64,000 nt of DNA from positions 4,282 to 68,281 of the forward strand of contig JBCDBW010000007.1 in NCBI GenBank assembly GCA_039182965.1, read 5' to 3'. How positions within the stretch are numbered: the first letter of the stretch is position 1; every line of letters starts with the position of its first letter. The translations under genes and the position numbers were made by a program. The DNA is from JBCDBW01 sp039182965 (GTDB lineage Bacteria > Verrucomicrobiota > Verrucomicrobiia > Verrucomicrobiales > DEV007). A model generated the notes under the pieces. It made no database searches. It saw only the letters and a program-made list of their open reading frames with translations, and had not been told where the DNA came from. Positions 50,577 through 59,051 of this stretch are shown piece by piece.

Positions 50577-52199
50577 TCAGACGGTGACGGGAGAGGAATT
50601 CGTTTTGTGTTTCAGGGCGGCGGTGACGAAGCCGGCGAACATGGGGTGGGGTTGATTGGGTTTGGAAAGGAACTCGGGATGAAATTGAGAGGCGACGTAG
50701 AAGGGGTGATCTGCGAGTTCGACAATTTCGACAAGGCTACCGTCCGGTGAGGTACCGGAGACGACGAGGCCGGCATTTTCCATTTGTTCCCGGTAGTTAA
50801 AGTTGAATTCGTAGCGGTGGCGGTGCCGTTCATTCACGGTTTCGCTTTTATACAGTTCGGCGACTTTAGTATTGCTTTTGAGGATGCTGATGCAGCCACC
50901 GAGGCGCATCGAGGCCCCTTTCTCCGTGACTTCCTTTTGTTCTTCGAGCAAGCAGATGACGGGATGGGGTGATTGGGAATCGAATTCGGAGCTGTTGGCG
51001 CCCTCGAGGCCGCACACGTTTCGCGCGAATTCGATGACGGCGATTTGCATTCCGAGGCAGAGGCCAAGGTAGGGGGTGTTGTTTTCACGGGCGTATTGGG
51101 CGGCCATAATTTTGCCTTCCGTACCACGGTCACCGAAGCCACCGGGAATGAGGATACCATCTAAATCGGCGAGGTATGTGTCTGCTCCTTTTTTCTCGAT
51201 ATCTTCGGCGTCGATACGAACGGGGACGACGCGTGAGTCCGCGGCGGCACCGGCATGAGTGAGGGCTTCATAAATCGATTTGTAGGCGTCCTGTAGTTCG
51301 ATGTATTTGCCTACGATACCGACGCGGATTTCGTGTGTGGGATTGATGAGGCGATCGACAAAATTGTCCCAACTGGTAAAGTCGGGTTCATTGGTTTCGA
51401 TATCGAAGAGGCGGCAGACGATTTCATCGAGGTTGTGTTCGTGGAGGCGGAGGGGGAGTTCGTAGATGGTATTTTCGACATCGAGTTCTTCGATCACGGC
51501 TTCGACGGGAACGTTGCAGTAGAGGGAGATTTTTTCTCGGAGGTCGAGATCGAGAGGGTGTTCGGTCCGGCAGACGACGATCTGGGGCTGGATACCGATT
51601 TCGCGAAGTTTCGCGACACTTTGCTGAGTGGGTTTGGTTTTAAGCTCACCTGCGGCCTTGATGAAAGGGATGAGGGTGACGTGGAGGAAGATGACATTTT
51701 CCCGACCGACTTCCTGGGTGAACTGGCGCATGGCTTCGAGAAAAGGGAGGCCTTCGATATCCCCGGTGGTCCCACCTATTTCGGTGATGATAACGTCTGC
51801 ACCGGATTTTTCGCCGACGGTATAGATGCGGTTCTTTATTTCGTCGGTGACGTGGGGAACGACTTGGACCGTTTTTCCGAGGTAATCGCCACGGCGTTCT
51901 TTCCGAAGGACATTTTCGTAGACTTGTCCGCTGGTGAGGTTGTTGAAGCGGGTGAGGACAGAACTGGTGAAGCGTTCGTAGTGACCGAGGTCGAGGTCGG
52001 TTTCGGCGCCGTCGTTGAGCACATAGACTTCGCCGTGTTGGAAGGGGCTCATCGTGCCGGGATCGACATTGAGGTAGGGGTCAAACTTTTGGATTGTGAC
52101 TTTGAGGCCACGATGTTCGAGAAGGGTTCCAAGGGCGGCAGCGGTGAGGCCTTTTCCGAGGGAGCTAACGACGCCGCCGGTGACGAAGATATATTTCAT
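50577..52199 (-). CDS. pyrG: CTP synthase
   Basis: A 540-residue PyrG of usual length. The synthetase part has MKYIFVTGGVVSSLGKGLTAA, KFDPYLNVDPGTMSPFQHGEV, EIGGTTGDIEGLPFLEA and RTEHPLDLDLREKISLYCNV. The glutamine amidotransferase part has GILIPGGFGDRG, TPYLGLCLGMQIAVIEF with the nucleophile Cys, and a closing HPEFLSKPNQPHPMF with the catalytic His and Glu. It makes CTP from UTP. Its start overlaps the kdsB stop by four bases (ATGA), so the two are translationally coupled. Confidence 0.97.
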   Translation of the reverse strand: MKYIFVTGGVVSSLGKGLTAAALGTLLEHRGLKVTIQKFDPYLNVDPGTMSPFQHGEVYVLNDGAETDLDLGHYERFTSSVLTRFNNLTSGQVYENVLRKERRGDYLGKTVQVVPHVTDEIKNRIYTVGEKSGADVIITEIGGTTGDIEGLPFLEAMRQFTQEVGRENVIFLHVTLIPFIKAAGELKTKPTQQSVAKLREIGIQPQIVVCRTEHPLDLDLREKISLYCNVPVEAVIEELDVENTIYELPLRLHEHNLDEIVCRLFDIETNEPDFTSWDNFVDRLINPTHEIRVGIVGKYIELQDAYKSIYEALTHAGAAADSRVVPVRIDAEDIEKKGADTYLADLDGILIPGGFGDRGTEGKIMAAQYARENNTPYLGLCLGMQIAVIEFARNVCGLEGANSSEFDSQSPHPVICLLEEQKEVTEKGASMRLGGCISILKSNTKVAELYKSETVNERHRHRYEFNFNYREQMENAGLVVSGTSPDGSLVEIVELADHPFYVASQFHPEFLSKPNQPHPMFAGFVTAALKHKTNSSPVTV

Positions 52200-52945
52200 G
52201 ATCGTTTGAGCAGCTTGCTTATTTGTTTCGCTTGTTGTGGTGTATCGACGCCGGGTGAGTCATCGGGTGAGATCAGGACTTTGATTGGAGTTCCGTGTTC
52301 GAGGGCGCGGAGTTGCTCCAGGAGTTCGCTCTGCTCTAGGGGGGTAGGCTTCCAGCGGATAAAGCGGAGGAGAAATTCGCGGCTGAATCCGTAAATGCCT
52401 TGATGCCGATAGAAGGTCAGGTTGGGCACTTTTGAGCGCTGGAATGGGATAATACTTCTGGAGAAATACAATGCCTCGCGGCGATTGTTAAGTACGACTT
52501 TTACAATATTTGGATTTTTTAGCTGTTTGGGGTCGGAGATGACGTTTGCGGCGGTGATCATATGGAGATCTTCCCTGGTGCTGAGGGTTTGGGCGAGGCG
52601 ATTGATGAGACGGCGGCTGATCAGGGGTTCATCGCCTTGGACGTTGATTATGTGGGAGAAGCGGGGATGGCGCCGGGCGACTTCGGCAATTCGGTCCGTG
52701 CCGCTGGGGTGGGCGTTTTTGGTGAGTTCGGCTTCGGCGCCGAAGGAGCGGGCAGCTTTGAGGATGCGTTTATCGTCGGTGGCAATAATGACATGATCGA
52801 GGCCGGAGCAGGGAAGGCAGCGTTCCCAGACGTGTTGGATGAGTGGTTTGCCATTGATGATGTGGAGGGGTTTTCCTGGGAAGCGTGATGACGCGTATCG
52901 GGCGGGGATGACGCCGAGGATCTGAGAATTTTTTCGGGAGGCCAT
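52196..52945 (-). CDS. kdsB: 3-deoxy-manno-octulosonate cytidylyltransferase
   Basis: A 249-residue KdsB. Signature stretches: ILGVIPARYASSRFPGKPLHIINGKPLIQHVWERC, VIIATDDKRILKAARSFGAEAELT, HPSGTDRIAEVARRHP, VNVQGDEPLISRRLINRLA and HQGIYGFSREFLLRFI. It activates Kdo with CTP for lipopolysaccharide core synthesis, so the cell is likely Gram-negative with Kdo. It overlaps pyrG by four bases, giving CTP supply beside its consumer. The start is ATG 52945; the divergent secreted-protein gene starts about 315 bases away. Confidence 0.96.
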   Translation of the reverse strand: MASRKNSQILGVIPARYASSRFPGKPLHIINGKPLIQHVWERCLPCSGLDHVIIATDDKRILKAARSFGAEAELTKNAHPSGTDRIAEVARRHPRFSHIINVQGDEPLISRRLINRLAQTLSTREDLHMITAANVISDPKQLKNPNIVKVVLNNRREALYFSRSIIPFQRSKVPNLTFYRHQGIYGFSREFLLRFIRWKPTPLEQSELLEQLRALEHGTPIKVLISPDDSPGVDTPQQAKQISKLLKRS

Positions 52946-53260
52946 GTTCAGGGAAGAGGTTTTGCGTGGGGGGTGGAGAGGTCAAGGGGAAAGCAAAGCG
53001 TCGTAGATGGTGGGGTTCAGCTGGCGAGGCTGTGATTTCGGCTGACGGAATGTGACGGTTTGGCAGGAAGGGGCGGTAATCAGAGGAAATGCTTGGAGGA
53101 AAGAGGCCGAATTTCCCTGTCTTGGCGGGGTTCATGGGTGGAGAGTGCGAATGGGGTGGTTTGACTGTGGAATTGGGGACTGTGTGGCAAGCTAACGCTT
53201 GTCTGAAGCAGGAAGCGCGTTATATGTTGAGGTTGGGAGGCAACATTGATATCAGAGATT
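52946..53260. other. 315-base divergent region between kdsB and a secreted-protein gene
   Basis: Apart from the promoter candidate at 53199-53226, frames crossing it (for example 53089-53352) look non-coding. The kdsB promoter should be at its left side, but none was identified. Confidence 0.45.
53199..53226 (+). promoter_or_regulatory. Sigma-70-type promoter candidate for the secreted-protein gene
   Basis: TTGTCT (53199-53204), spacer of 16, TATATG (53221-53226). The predicted start near 53233 leaves about 28 bases to the ATG. Confidence 0.4.
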
Positions 53261-54106
53261 ATGGTGACGAAGAGTGTATCCTGTGCGGCTTTCATTTTAG
53301 CGGTAGTAGTGAGTCCTGCTTCCGGGCAGTTAGAGGTGGTCGAGGTGGATGAGTTGGATATTTCGAAGTTTCCGGGGGCCTTGGTGGAGGATGTGGTGGT
53401 GCCCGTTCCGAGTGAGGTGTTTATGGTCTTGGACAAGTTGGGGGACCCGGATTGGGGATCGGAGCTATATGAGGGCGATTACTCGGGATACACGGATCGG
53501 ACGCAGCTGGCTTTGGTATTTGGGACGGCTGTGGCTGATGGGTTTGTTGCGGTGCAGGCGAAGGATCGGGCGGGGATTCAGCGCTTGGGGCGTGAAGTTT
53601 TGAGGCTGGGTGAGGCGATTGGAATCCGTGATGCCGTGGTCGGTCATTGCAACAGTATTATTGAGTCGGCGAATGATGAGGATTGGAAAGCGATCCGGCG
53701 GGAACTGGATCGGACGCAGTCGACGGTACGAACGACAATGGAACGAATGCGGGACGAGGATTTGGCGCAGGCGGTGAGCATTGGCGGGTGGTTGCGCGGG
53801 ACGGAGGTGATCACCTCGTTGATTACGGGTGCTTACAGCAGAGACAAGGCGGAGTTGTTGAGTCAGCCGGACTTGGTGGCGTATTTTGGCAGATCAATTG
53901 GCGGTATGGATGAAGATGTTAGGGCGAACGAGAAGATGATGGCCGTGGGGGAGGGGCTGGAGTTGATTCGAGAGCTGATGGACAACGGTGGTGTGGTGCT
54001 TGATGCGGATGAAGTTAACGAGATGCTGGTGGTGTGCGAGCGCCTGCTGGCATTGGTGCGGGCCTCGGGTGGGGCGGGTAGTGAAGGAGAGGGGGCATCG
54101 TCTTGA
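53261..54106 (+). CDS. Secreted helical protein of unknown function
   Basis: A 281-residue protein whose ATG at 53261 opens MVTKSVSCAAFILAVVVSPASGQ, a clear signal peptide. The mature region is acidic at the start (VDELDISKFPGALVEDVVV) and then helical: DRTQLALVFGTAVADGFVAVQAKDRAGIQRLGREVL, ERDL-like WKAIRRELDRTQSTVRTTMERMRDED, and SIGGWLRGTEVITSLITGAYSRDKAELL. It resembles uncharacterised bacterial exported proteins that carry a gating-type helix bundle, but no family can be named. The frame extends upstream to a TTG at 53246. The next gene's TTG overlaps its stop codon. Confidence 0.68.
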   Translation: MVTKSVSCAAFILAVVVSPASGQLEVVEVDELDISKFPGALVEDVVVPVPSEVFMVLDKLGDPDWGSELYEGDYSGYTDRTQLALVFGTAVADGFVAVQAKDRAGIQRLGREVLRLGEAIGIRDAVVGHCNSIIESANDEDWKAIRRELDRTQSTVRTTMERMRDEDLAQAVSIGGWLRGTEVITSLITGAYSRDKAELLSQPDLVAYFGRSIGGMDEDVRANEKMMAVGEGLELIRELMDNGGVVLDADEVNEMLVVCERLLALVRASGGAGSEGEGASS

Positions 54107-54573
54107 GGGGGAGACAGTTGCGAGGGGTGAGATTTCGGCGTTGGTTCGTTTTGGTAATGCTTGTGGTTTTTTGGGTGGGGTCGGGGGTGCCAAGTGCAGA
54201 CGCGATTTTGGATGAGGCCCATACGTTTGCGATGGAAGCGGCGGTGCCTGCAGTGGATCAGGGCTTCACGGTGCGAGAGGACTATTGGAGCGGAGAGATC
54301 AAGTCGGGCGAAGCGAAGTTAATTAAGCATCAACTGTTTAAGGGAAACGAATACTGGTTTTGGCTCGGATCTTCCTATGATGGGACCAAACCTGAAGTGA
54401 AGATTTATGATGAGGACGGGAAGCTTGTGCAGGTGGAGAGCACAAAAGAGGCGCATATGGCGGCCGCGAGGGTATTACCGCCGGAGACAGGGACTTATTA
54501 CATTTATGTGGTGGTGCAGACGGGGAAGAAGGGGGAGAAGGTGGATTGGGCGTTGGCATATGGCTACCGCTAG
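54103..54573 (+). CDS. Secreted protein of unknown function
   Basis: A 156-residue protein with an Arg-rich n-region and a hydrophobic segment WFVLVMLVVFWVGSGVPSADA, so a signal peptide (possibly TAT-independent). The mature part begins ILDEAHTFAMEAAVPAVDQGF and has a beta domain: YWSGEIKSGEAKLIKHQLF, YWFWLGSSYDGTKPEVKIYDEDGKLVQVE and the closing TGTYYIYVVVQTG. This looks like a pre-peptidase C-type or jelly-roll fold. Start TTG 54103 overlaps the stop of the upstream gene and has GAGGGG before it. PhoH follows 13 bases after the stop. Confidence 0.68.
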   Translation: MRGRQLRGVRFRRWFVLVMLVVFWVGSGVPSADAILDEAHTFAMEAAVPAVDQGFTVREDYWSGEIKSGEAKLIKHQLFKGNEYWFWLGSSYDGTKPEVKIYDEDGKLVQVESTKEAHMAAARVLPPETGTYYIYVVVQTGKKGEKVDWALAYGYR

Positions 54574-54586
54574 GCTGTGGGGATAG

Positions 54587-55588
54587 ATGAGGTCGCAGGT
54601 ATTGGAGTTTGAGAGTCCGCATTTTTTGCAGTCGTTATTTGCGGATGACTTGCGATTACTGAAGGAGGTGGAGCGGGAGTTGGCGGTGCGGGTGACGACG
54701 CGGGATGGGTGGATCAAGTTGGAGGGGGAGGATGAGGAGGTGGCGAGTGCGGAGGCGTTGATTCGTGATTTGGAGGCGGCACGGCGCAAGGGTGCGGAGA
54801 TCAGTGTGCACGCGTTTCGCTTTGCGGTGGAGATGGCGACGGCGGGTGAGGATACGTCGGTATTATCGGAATTGGTGGAGCGGAAGATGCTGGGTTCGGC
54901 GACGAAGCCACCCGTGATGCCGAAGACACGTGGCCAGCTCTATTATATGCGGACAATGGACGAGAATGACATTGTTTTCGGGGTGGGTCCGGCAGGGACG
55001 GGGAAGACGTATTTGGCGATGGCTCGGGCGCTTCAAGCGATGCGGGACGGCGAGGTAGCGCGTTTGGTTTTGACGCGTCCGGCAGTGGAAGCGGGTGAAG
55101 CGCTGGGTTTTTTGCCGGGGGACATGCAGGAAAAGATATTCCCGTATTTGCGGCCTCTGTATGATGCGTTGTACGACATGCTTGAGCCCAAGGATGTGGA
55201 AAAGTTCATGGATAGTGGGATGATTGAGATTGCTCCATTGGCGTTCATGAGAGGTCGGACTTTGAATCGTGCTTTTGTGATTTTGGATGAAGCGCAAAAC
55301 ACCACCCGGGAGCAGATGTTTATGTTTTTGACTCGTTTGGGTTTGGGGTCGCGGGCGGTGATTACGGGGGATCCGAGTCAGATTGATTTGAGGGATCGTA
55401 CGGGGTCGGGATTGACGGAAGCGTTGGTGGCGCTACCTGGTGTTCGTGGAGTAGGGGTGACGAAATTTGACCGACGCGACGTGGTGCGGCATCGGGTCGT
55501 ACAGGGGATTATTGATGCCTACGACCGGCATCGCGGCGGGGTGGAAGGGGATCCAGAGAGCACCGATAAGCGTGCCAAAGCCCGCTAG
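54587..55588 (+). CDS. PhoH-family ATPase
   Basis: A 333-residue PhoH-like protein. The N-terminal KH-like domain (residues 1-90) is followed by the P-loop VGPAGTGKTYLAMARA, RPAVEAGEALGFLPGDMQEK, the Walker B FVILDEAQNTT, and ITGDPSQIDL sensor. PhoH proteins are RNA-associated ATPases, often with YbeY in ribosome maturation and RNA decay. ATG 54587. It starts a run ordered phoH - 7TM-HD phosphodiesterase - ybeY, known in many bacteria, here separated from the HD gene by a 233-base gap with its own promoter candidate. Confidence 0.92.
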   Translation: MRSQVLEFESPHFLQSLFADDLRLLKEVERELAVRVTTRDGWIKLEGEDEEVASAEALIRDLEAARRKGAEISVHAFRFAVEMATAGEDTSVLSELVERKMLGSATKPPVMPKTRGQLYYMRTMDENDIVFGVGPAGTGKTYLAMARALQAMRDGEVARLVLTRPAVEAGEALGFLPGDMQEKIFPYLRPLYDALYDMLEPKDVEKFMDSGMIEIAPLAFMRGRTLNRAFVILDEAQNTTREQMFMFLTRLGLGSRAVITGDPSQIDLRDRTGSGLTEALVALPGVRGVGVTKFDRRDVVRHRVVQGIIDAYDRHRGGVEGDPESTDKRAKAR

Positions 55589-55597
55589 TACAAGGGT

Positions 55598-55626
55598 TTA
55601 TCGGGGAATTGCGGGGAGGCTATATT
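55598..55626 (+). promoter_or_regulatory. Sigma-70-type promoter candidate upstream of the HD phosphodiesterase gene
   Basis: TTATCG (55598-55603), 17-base spacer, TATATT (55621-55626). It is in the 233-base gap after phoH and would give a leader of about 190 bases. The -35 match is poor. Confidence 0.35.
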
Positions 55627-55821
55627 TTGTCGTTTTCTTATCTTTCCGTGGGGGAAAACTGTTATATTACCCCTACCGTGGAAACACACATCTCATTTGG
55701 TTTTGAACGAATAATTTCCGATCTAAGGCGGTTTGGGAATGAGGAGAGCCACCGTTTGCTCTGATTTCCACCGGCTTTTGGACTAGCGGCTGCGATACTC
55801 CTTTCTCAGAGACGGGACAAA

Positions 55822-57543
55822 ATGTTTGATGCTCTTGCCAGACTTCAATTAAAGCGAAAAGGGTTCTCGTGTGGCCGGACGCGGCGCAAGCAGACTGACA
55901 ACGCCTTTTTGGTGGCGTTGTGGGAGAGTCCGTGGGTGAAGGTGCTACTTTTTCTTGGGTTCGTGGCGGGGATGATGGCGCTGGTGTTATCGGGGAGTAA
56001 CGAGATAGGGGAACGGCCGCCATTTGGTGACGCTCCTATCCGGGCGATGCTCGTGACGGGTTTGTTGAGTGTGACGGCTCTGATTCACTTTTACTTGAAT
56101 CACCCGCGTAATTTTGCGGAGAACACGCGAGTCTTGTTAATTTTTGGTGCAATCTTGATGCAGGTGGCCGTGTTGCGTGGGGTGATCGGAATAGTGGAGA
56201 GCAACTGGCTACCGGTGGGGTATGTGTATTTGCTGGCTCCCATGGCATTTTCTCCAATGCTGCTTTCGATTTTGCTCGGTCGTGCGTTTGGAATGTTTGC
56301 AGTGGTGAGTTCTAGTCTGTTTGGCGCTTTGTTAATCGGCAGATCAGAGGTGTTTACCTACATCGTCGTGAGTCTGGTGATCGGGACGGTGGGGGTGTAT
56401 GTAACGAATCAGATTCGGAAGCGGAGTCGGTTGATTCGGGCGGGCTTGAATGTTGGCCTAACGAGTTTGGCATTGGGGATAGCAGCGGGGTATATCGATG
56501 CCTTTGACGTCATGCGTCCGGCTGACACGGATTGGCAGATTTTTGGCTGGCAGTGTTTGATTCCCTTGGGAGTGGGTATTGCGACGAGCACGGTGGTGGG
56601 TGGTGTCTTGCCCGTGGTGGAGGGGATATTCAAGATCACGACGGATGTTTCGTGGATTGAGCAAGCTGATTTAAATCATCCGCTACTGCGGCGGATGACC
56701 TTGGAGGCGCCGGGGACATATCATCACAGTCTGGTTGTGGCGAATCTATCTGAGGCGGCTGCAGAACGAATTGGGGCGAACGCGACGATGTGTCGTGTTG
56801 CGTCATATTTTCATGACATTGGCAAGCTGGAGAAGCCTGGATATTACATTGAGAACATTACGGAGCGAGATAATCCCCACGATGAACTCACGCCGAACAT
56901 GAGTATGCTGATCATTACGGCGCATGTGAAAGACGGGGTGGACATGGCGATCAAGAACAAGTTGAACCATGAGATCATCGACGTGATCGAAGAGCATCAC
57001 GGAACGTCTCTGGTGTATTATTTTTATCGTCGTGCCCTCGATCAGCAGCAGCAGATTCGGGATTTGGTGAGCGATGAAAAGGCGAATGAGGAAGATGTCC
57101 CTGATGTTGATGAGAAGAGTTTTCGATATCCGGGGCCGAAACCGCGCACACGTGAAAGTGGTATAATCAGCTTAGCTGATGCTGTGGAGGGTGCTTCGCG
57201 TTCGGTGCAAAAGCCGACACCCCAGAAAATTGAGCAGATGGTGGATGAGATTGTACGGGGGCGCATGCGGGATGGTCAGTTAGACGAGTGTGAGCTAACG
57301 ATGAGCGAATTAGCGGAGATCAAAGCGAGTTTTTGCGCAACCTTACGCAGTATGATGCACAACCGTATTTCCTATCCGAAGGAAGATCTAGAGGGGAAGG
57401 ATGAGGAGAAGGAGCGTCGTCGGAGCGAGGGGCGGGCGAAGAAGAAGAAAGACGAGTTGCGGCGTGAGGAGGAAGGGGCGGAGGAATCGGTAGTCGGGAC
57501 CGTGCCGCGTGAGAAGGAGCCTTTGAGCGGGGCGCGAGGTTGA
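55822..57543 (+). CDS. 7TM-HD phosphodiesterase, PgpH-like (c-di-AMP type)
   Basis: A 573-residue membrane protein. Residues about 30-290 have seven or so hydrophobic helices (LFLGFVAGMMALVLSG, LLSVTALIHFYL, VLLIFGAILMQVAVL, MLLSILLGRAFGMFAVV and more). The HD domain has TLEAPGTYHHSLVVANLSEAAAE, the metal-binding YFHDIGKLEKPGYYIEN, and LTPNMSMLIITAHVKDGVDMA with a further EEHHGTSLVYYFY. The order of motifs fits PgpH/YqfF enzymes that hydrolyse c-di-AMP. The large extracytoplasmic N-terminal domain of Gram-positive PgpH is absent. The C-terminus is a Lys/Glu/Arg-rich tail. Its stop overlaps the ybeY start. Confidence 0.87.
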   Translation: MFDALARLQLKRKGFSCGRTRRKQTDNAFLVALWESPWVKVLLFLGFVAGMMALVLSGSNEIGERPPFGDAPIRAMLVTGLLSVTALIHFYLNHPRNFAENTRVLLIFGAILMQVAVLRGVIGIVESNWLPVGYVYLLAPMAFSPMLLSILLGRAFGMFAVVSSSLFGALLIGRSEVFTYIVVSLVIGTVGVYVTNQIRKRSRLIRAGLNVGLTSLALGIAAGYIDAFDVMRPADTDWQIFGWQCLIPLGVGIATSTVVGGVLPVVEGIFKITTDVSWIEQADLNHPLLRRMTLEAPGTYHHSLVVANLSEAAAERIGANATMCRVASYFHDIGKLEKPGYYIENITERDNPHDELTPNMSMLIITAHVKDGVDMAIKNKLNHEIIDVIEEHHGTSLVYYFYRRALDQQQQIRDLVSDEKANEEDVPDVDEKSFRYPGPKPRTRESGIISLADAVEGASRSVQKPTPQKIEQMVDEIVRGRMRDGQLDECELTMSELAEIKASFCATLRSMMHNRISYPKEDLEGKDEEKERRRSEGRAKKKKDELRREEEGAEESVVGTVPREKEPLSGARG

Positions 57544-58025
57544 GCCTGGGGCTGGTTTTGGGGAATTCGGAGATAGAGATTGTGGACCGGCAATCGACGG
57601 TTGCGATTGAATTGGAACGGTTGAAGCGTTTTGGGGAGGCGGTTTATGGGCGGGTGCGAGGGATGGAGGCGCCTGAGGGTTATAAGGGCTATGAGGTGGC
57701 GGATGTCTTTGGAGAGGTTACCGCGGTTGAAGTGGCGATCGTGAGTGACGAGGTGATTGCTGACGTGCATGAGCGTTTCATGGCAATCTCAGGGCCGACG
57801 GATGTGATCACATTTGAGCACGGGGAGATTGTGATCAGTGCGGATACGGCGGCACGGCAGGCACTTGAGCATGAGAAGAGCTGCAACGAGGAAATCGCGT
57901 TATATATCGTTCATGGTCTCTTGCATTTACGGGGATATGACGATCGTAATGAGGTAATGGCAGCAGAAATGCACGACTGCCAAGAAGCGATTCTAAATGA
58001 GTTTTGGGATGCTTCGGGTGCTTGA
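57540..58025 (+). CDS. ybeY: YbeY endoribonuclease-like rRNA maturation factor
   Basis: A 161-residue UPF0054 protein. The active site reads VHGLLHLRGYDD: His125 and His129 match the first two zinc ligands of the HxxxHxxxxxH motif, while the third position (135) is Asp, which can serve as a metal ligand in related metzincin-type sites. The preceding strand has TDVITFEHGEIVISAD. YbeY acts in 16S rRNA 3'-end processing and 70S ribosome quality control. Start: TTG 57540, whose TG overlaps the stop of the HD gene. Its position in the phoH-pgpH-ybeY order supports the call. Confidence 0.88.
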   Translation: MSLGLVLGNSEIEIVDRQSTVAIELERLKRFGEAVYGRVRGMEAPEGYKGYEVADVFGEVTAVEVAIVSDEVIADVHERFMAISGPTDVITFEHGEIVISADTAARQALEHEKSCNEEIALYIVHGLLHLRGYDDRNEVMAAEMHDCQEAILNEFWDASGA

Positions 58026-58698
58026 TCTTCCTATTGAAAGCGGGGATACTGGAGGAAGCTTCGGAGTGCGAGCGTTGGACCAAGAGATTTACATAACAGA
58101 TGAGCACGATGGTGAGGAAATGCGCCGTGCGATAAGGATTTCGATTCTGGGAGCGGGGTTTGACGAGCCATTGAGTTTCTGTCCCCGATCTTCGGACTCA
58201 TTTGCGTCGGCATGGGGTGATTGGGTGGATGGGCGTTGGAGTCCCTTTTTTGGAACGCATTTGGTAGACGTTTATTTTAAGGCGCGGAGCAACGGGGTTC
58301 GGGAGGTAATGGAACTGGACGCCGAGCTAGCAGCTTTTTTGGATGCAGACGAGGCAGAGCGGAGTGTGGATGCGGGGCGGGCGTTGCTGGAGGCGGCGAC
58401 GGAGGCGCGCCATCATCGGGTGATGTCGAAGCTATTGGAGCGAGTGAGCGGCGAGGAGGGAGTGGGTCACGCGGCGACGGTTTTTGCAGCGCATGCGGGC
58501 GCGTTTCATGTCCCGTTGTTTTCCACCTTGGTTTCCTACTTGTATTTAGAATGGCGATGTGGAGCGGCTGGGTTGGAAGAGCGTTCGTTTGAATTGACCG
58601 AGGAGCAGTTTATTCGGGATACGATGGGTGCGCTGGGAAGCATTCGCGAGTTGTTGCGAGAGCATCTGGGCGACTTTGCGCCTGCGGCCTGTGCCTGA
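57997..58698 (+). CDS. Unknown protein inside the phoH-ybeY-clpS run
   Basis: A 233-residue cytoplasmic protein with no family that I recognise. The first 60 residues have strand-like GGSFGVRALDQEIYITDEHDG, the middle is helical (ELDAELAAFLDADEAERS, RALLEAATEARHHRVMSKLLERV), and the C-terminal half has GVGHAATVFAAHAGAFHVPLFSTLVSYLYLEWRCG and ELTEEQFIRDTMGALGSI. The order recalls small helical adaptors, but no catalytic motif is visible. ATG 57997 or 58009 could be the start; both overlap the ybeY 3' end, so translation is coupled. The place between ybeY and clpS is unusual, as ybeY is often followed by era or recO. Confidence 0.7.
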   Translation: MSFGMLRVLDLPIESGDTGGSFGVRALDQEIYITDEHDGEEMRRAIRISILGAGFDEPLSFCPRSSDSFASAWGDWVDGRWSPFFGTHLVDVYFKARSNGVREVMELDAELAAFLDADEAERSVDAGRALLEAATEARHHRVMSKLLERVSGEEGVGHAATVFAAHAGAFHVPLFSTLVSYLYLEWRCGAAGLEERSFELTEEQFIRDTMGALGSIRELLREHLGDFAPAACA

Positions 58699-58724
58699 AG
58701 AAACAATTTCCCGCAAGTGACGAG

Positions 58725-59042
58725 ATGGACTGGAAGTTTCGGATGGAAGGAAGTGATGTGGAAGTGGTGGAGATTCCCGAAGTGGGGCTGGCGGGCGATG
58801 TGGAGTTGGATCAGCTTTGGAATGTGCTGGTATTTGATGATCCGGTGAACCTGATGAGCTATGTAACGCTGGTCTTGCGTCGAATTTTTGGGTACTCGGA
58901 GGAGAGAGCGACCCAGTTGATGTTAGAAGTGCACCAGAGCGGTAAGTCGGTGGTGTGGTCGGGGGCGCGTGAGCGGGCAGAGTTGTATGTGCAACAGCTG
59001 CACACTTATCAGCTTCAAGCTTCAATGGAGAAAGCAGGTTAG
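58725..59042 (+). CDS. clpS: ClpS adaptor protein
   Basis: A 105-residue ClpS. It has WNVLVFDDPVNLMSYVTLVLRRIFGYS, the NxVxxxDDPVN-type motif that binds the N-degron alpha-amino group, then ATQLMLEVHQSGKSVVWSGARERAELYVQQLH. ClpS delivers N-degron substrates to ClpA/ClpP and contacts ClpA via its N-terminal tail. The N-terminal 28 residues (FRMEGSDVEVVEIPEVG) are longer than usual. No clpA is next to it in this window. It starts 26 bases after the unknown gene and just before the DUF2017 gene. Confidence 0.9.
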   Translation: MDWKFRMEGSDVEVVEIPEVGLAGDVELDQLWNVLVFDDPVNLMSYVTLVLRRIFGYSEERATQLMLEVHQSGKSVVWSGARERAELYVQQLHTYQLQASMEKAG

Positions 59043-59051
59043 GCGTAGGTG

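Noticed and set aside
51333..52394. 353-codon plus-strand frame opposite pyrG
   Set aside because: It is the antisense of pyrG, whose motifs are complete; the acidic low-complexity translation is the expected reverse of C-rich coding DNA.
57997..58698. RecO or UreF identity for the unknown gene after ybeY
   Set aside because: Position suggests RecO, but the OB-fold start and zinc cysteines are not there; the UreF pattern is also absent.
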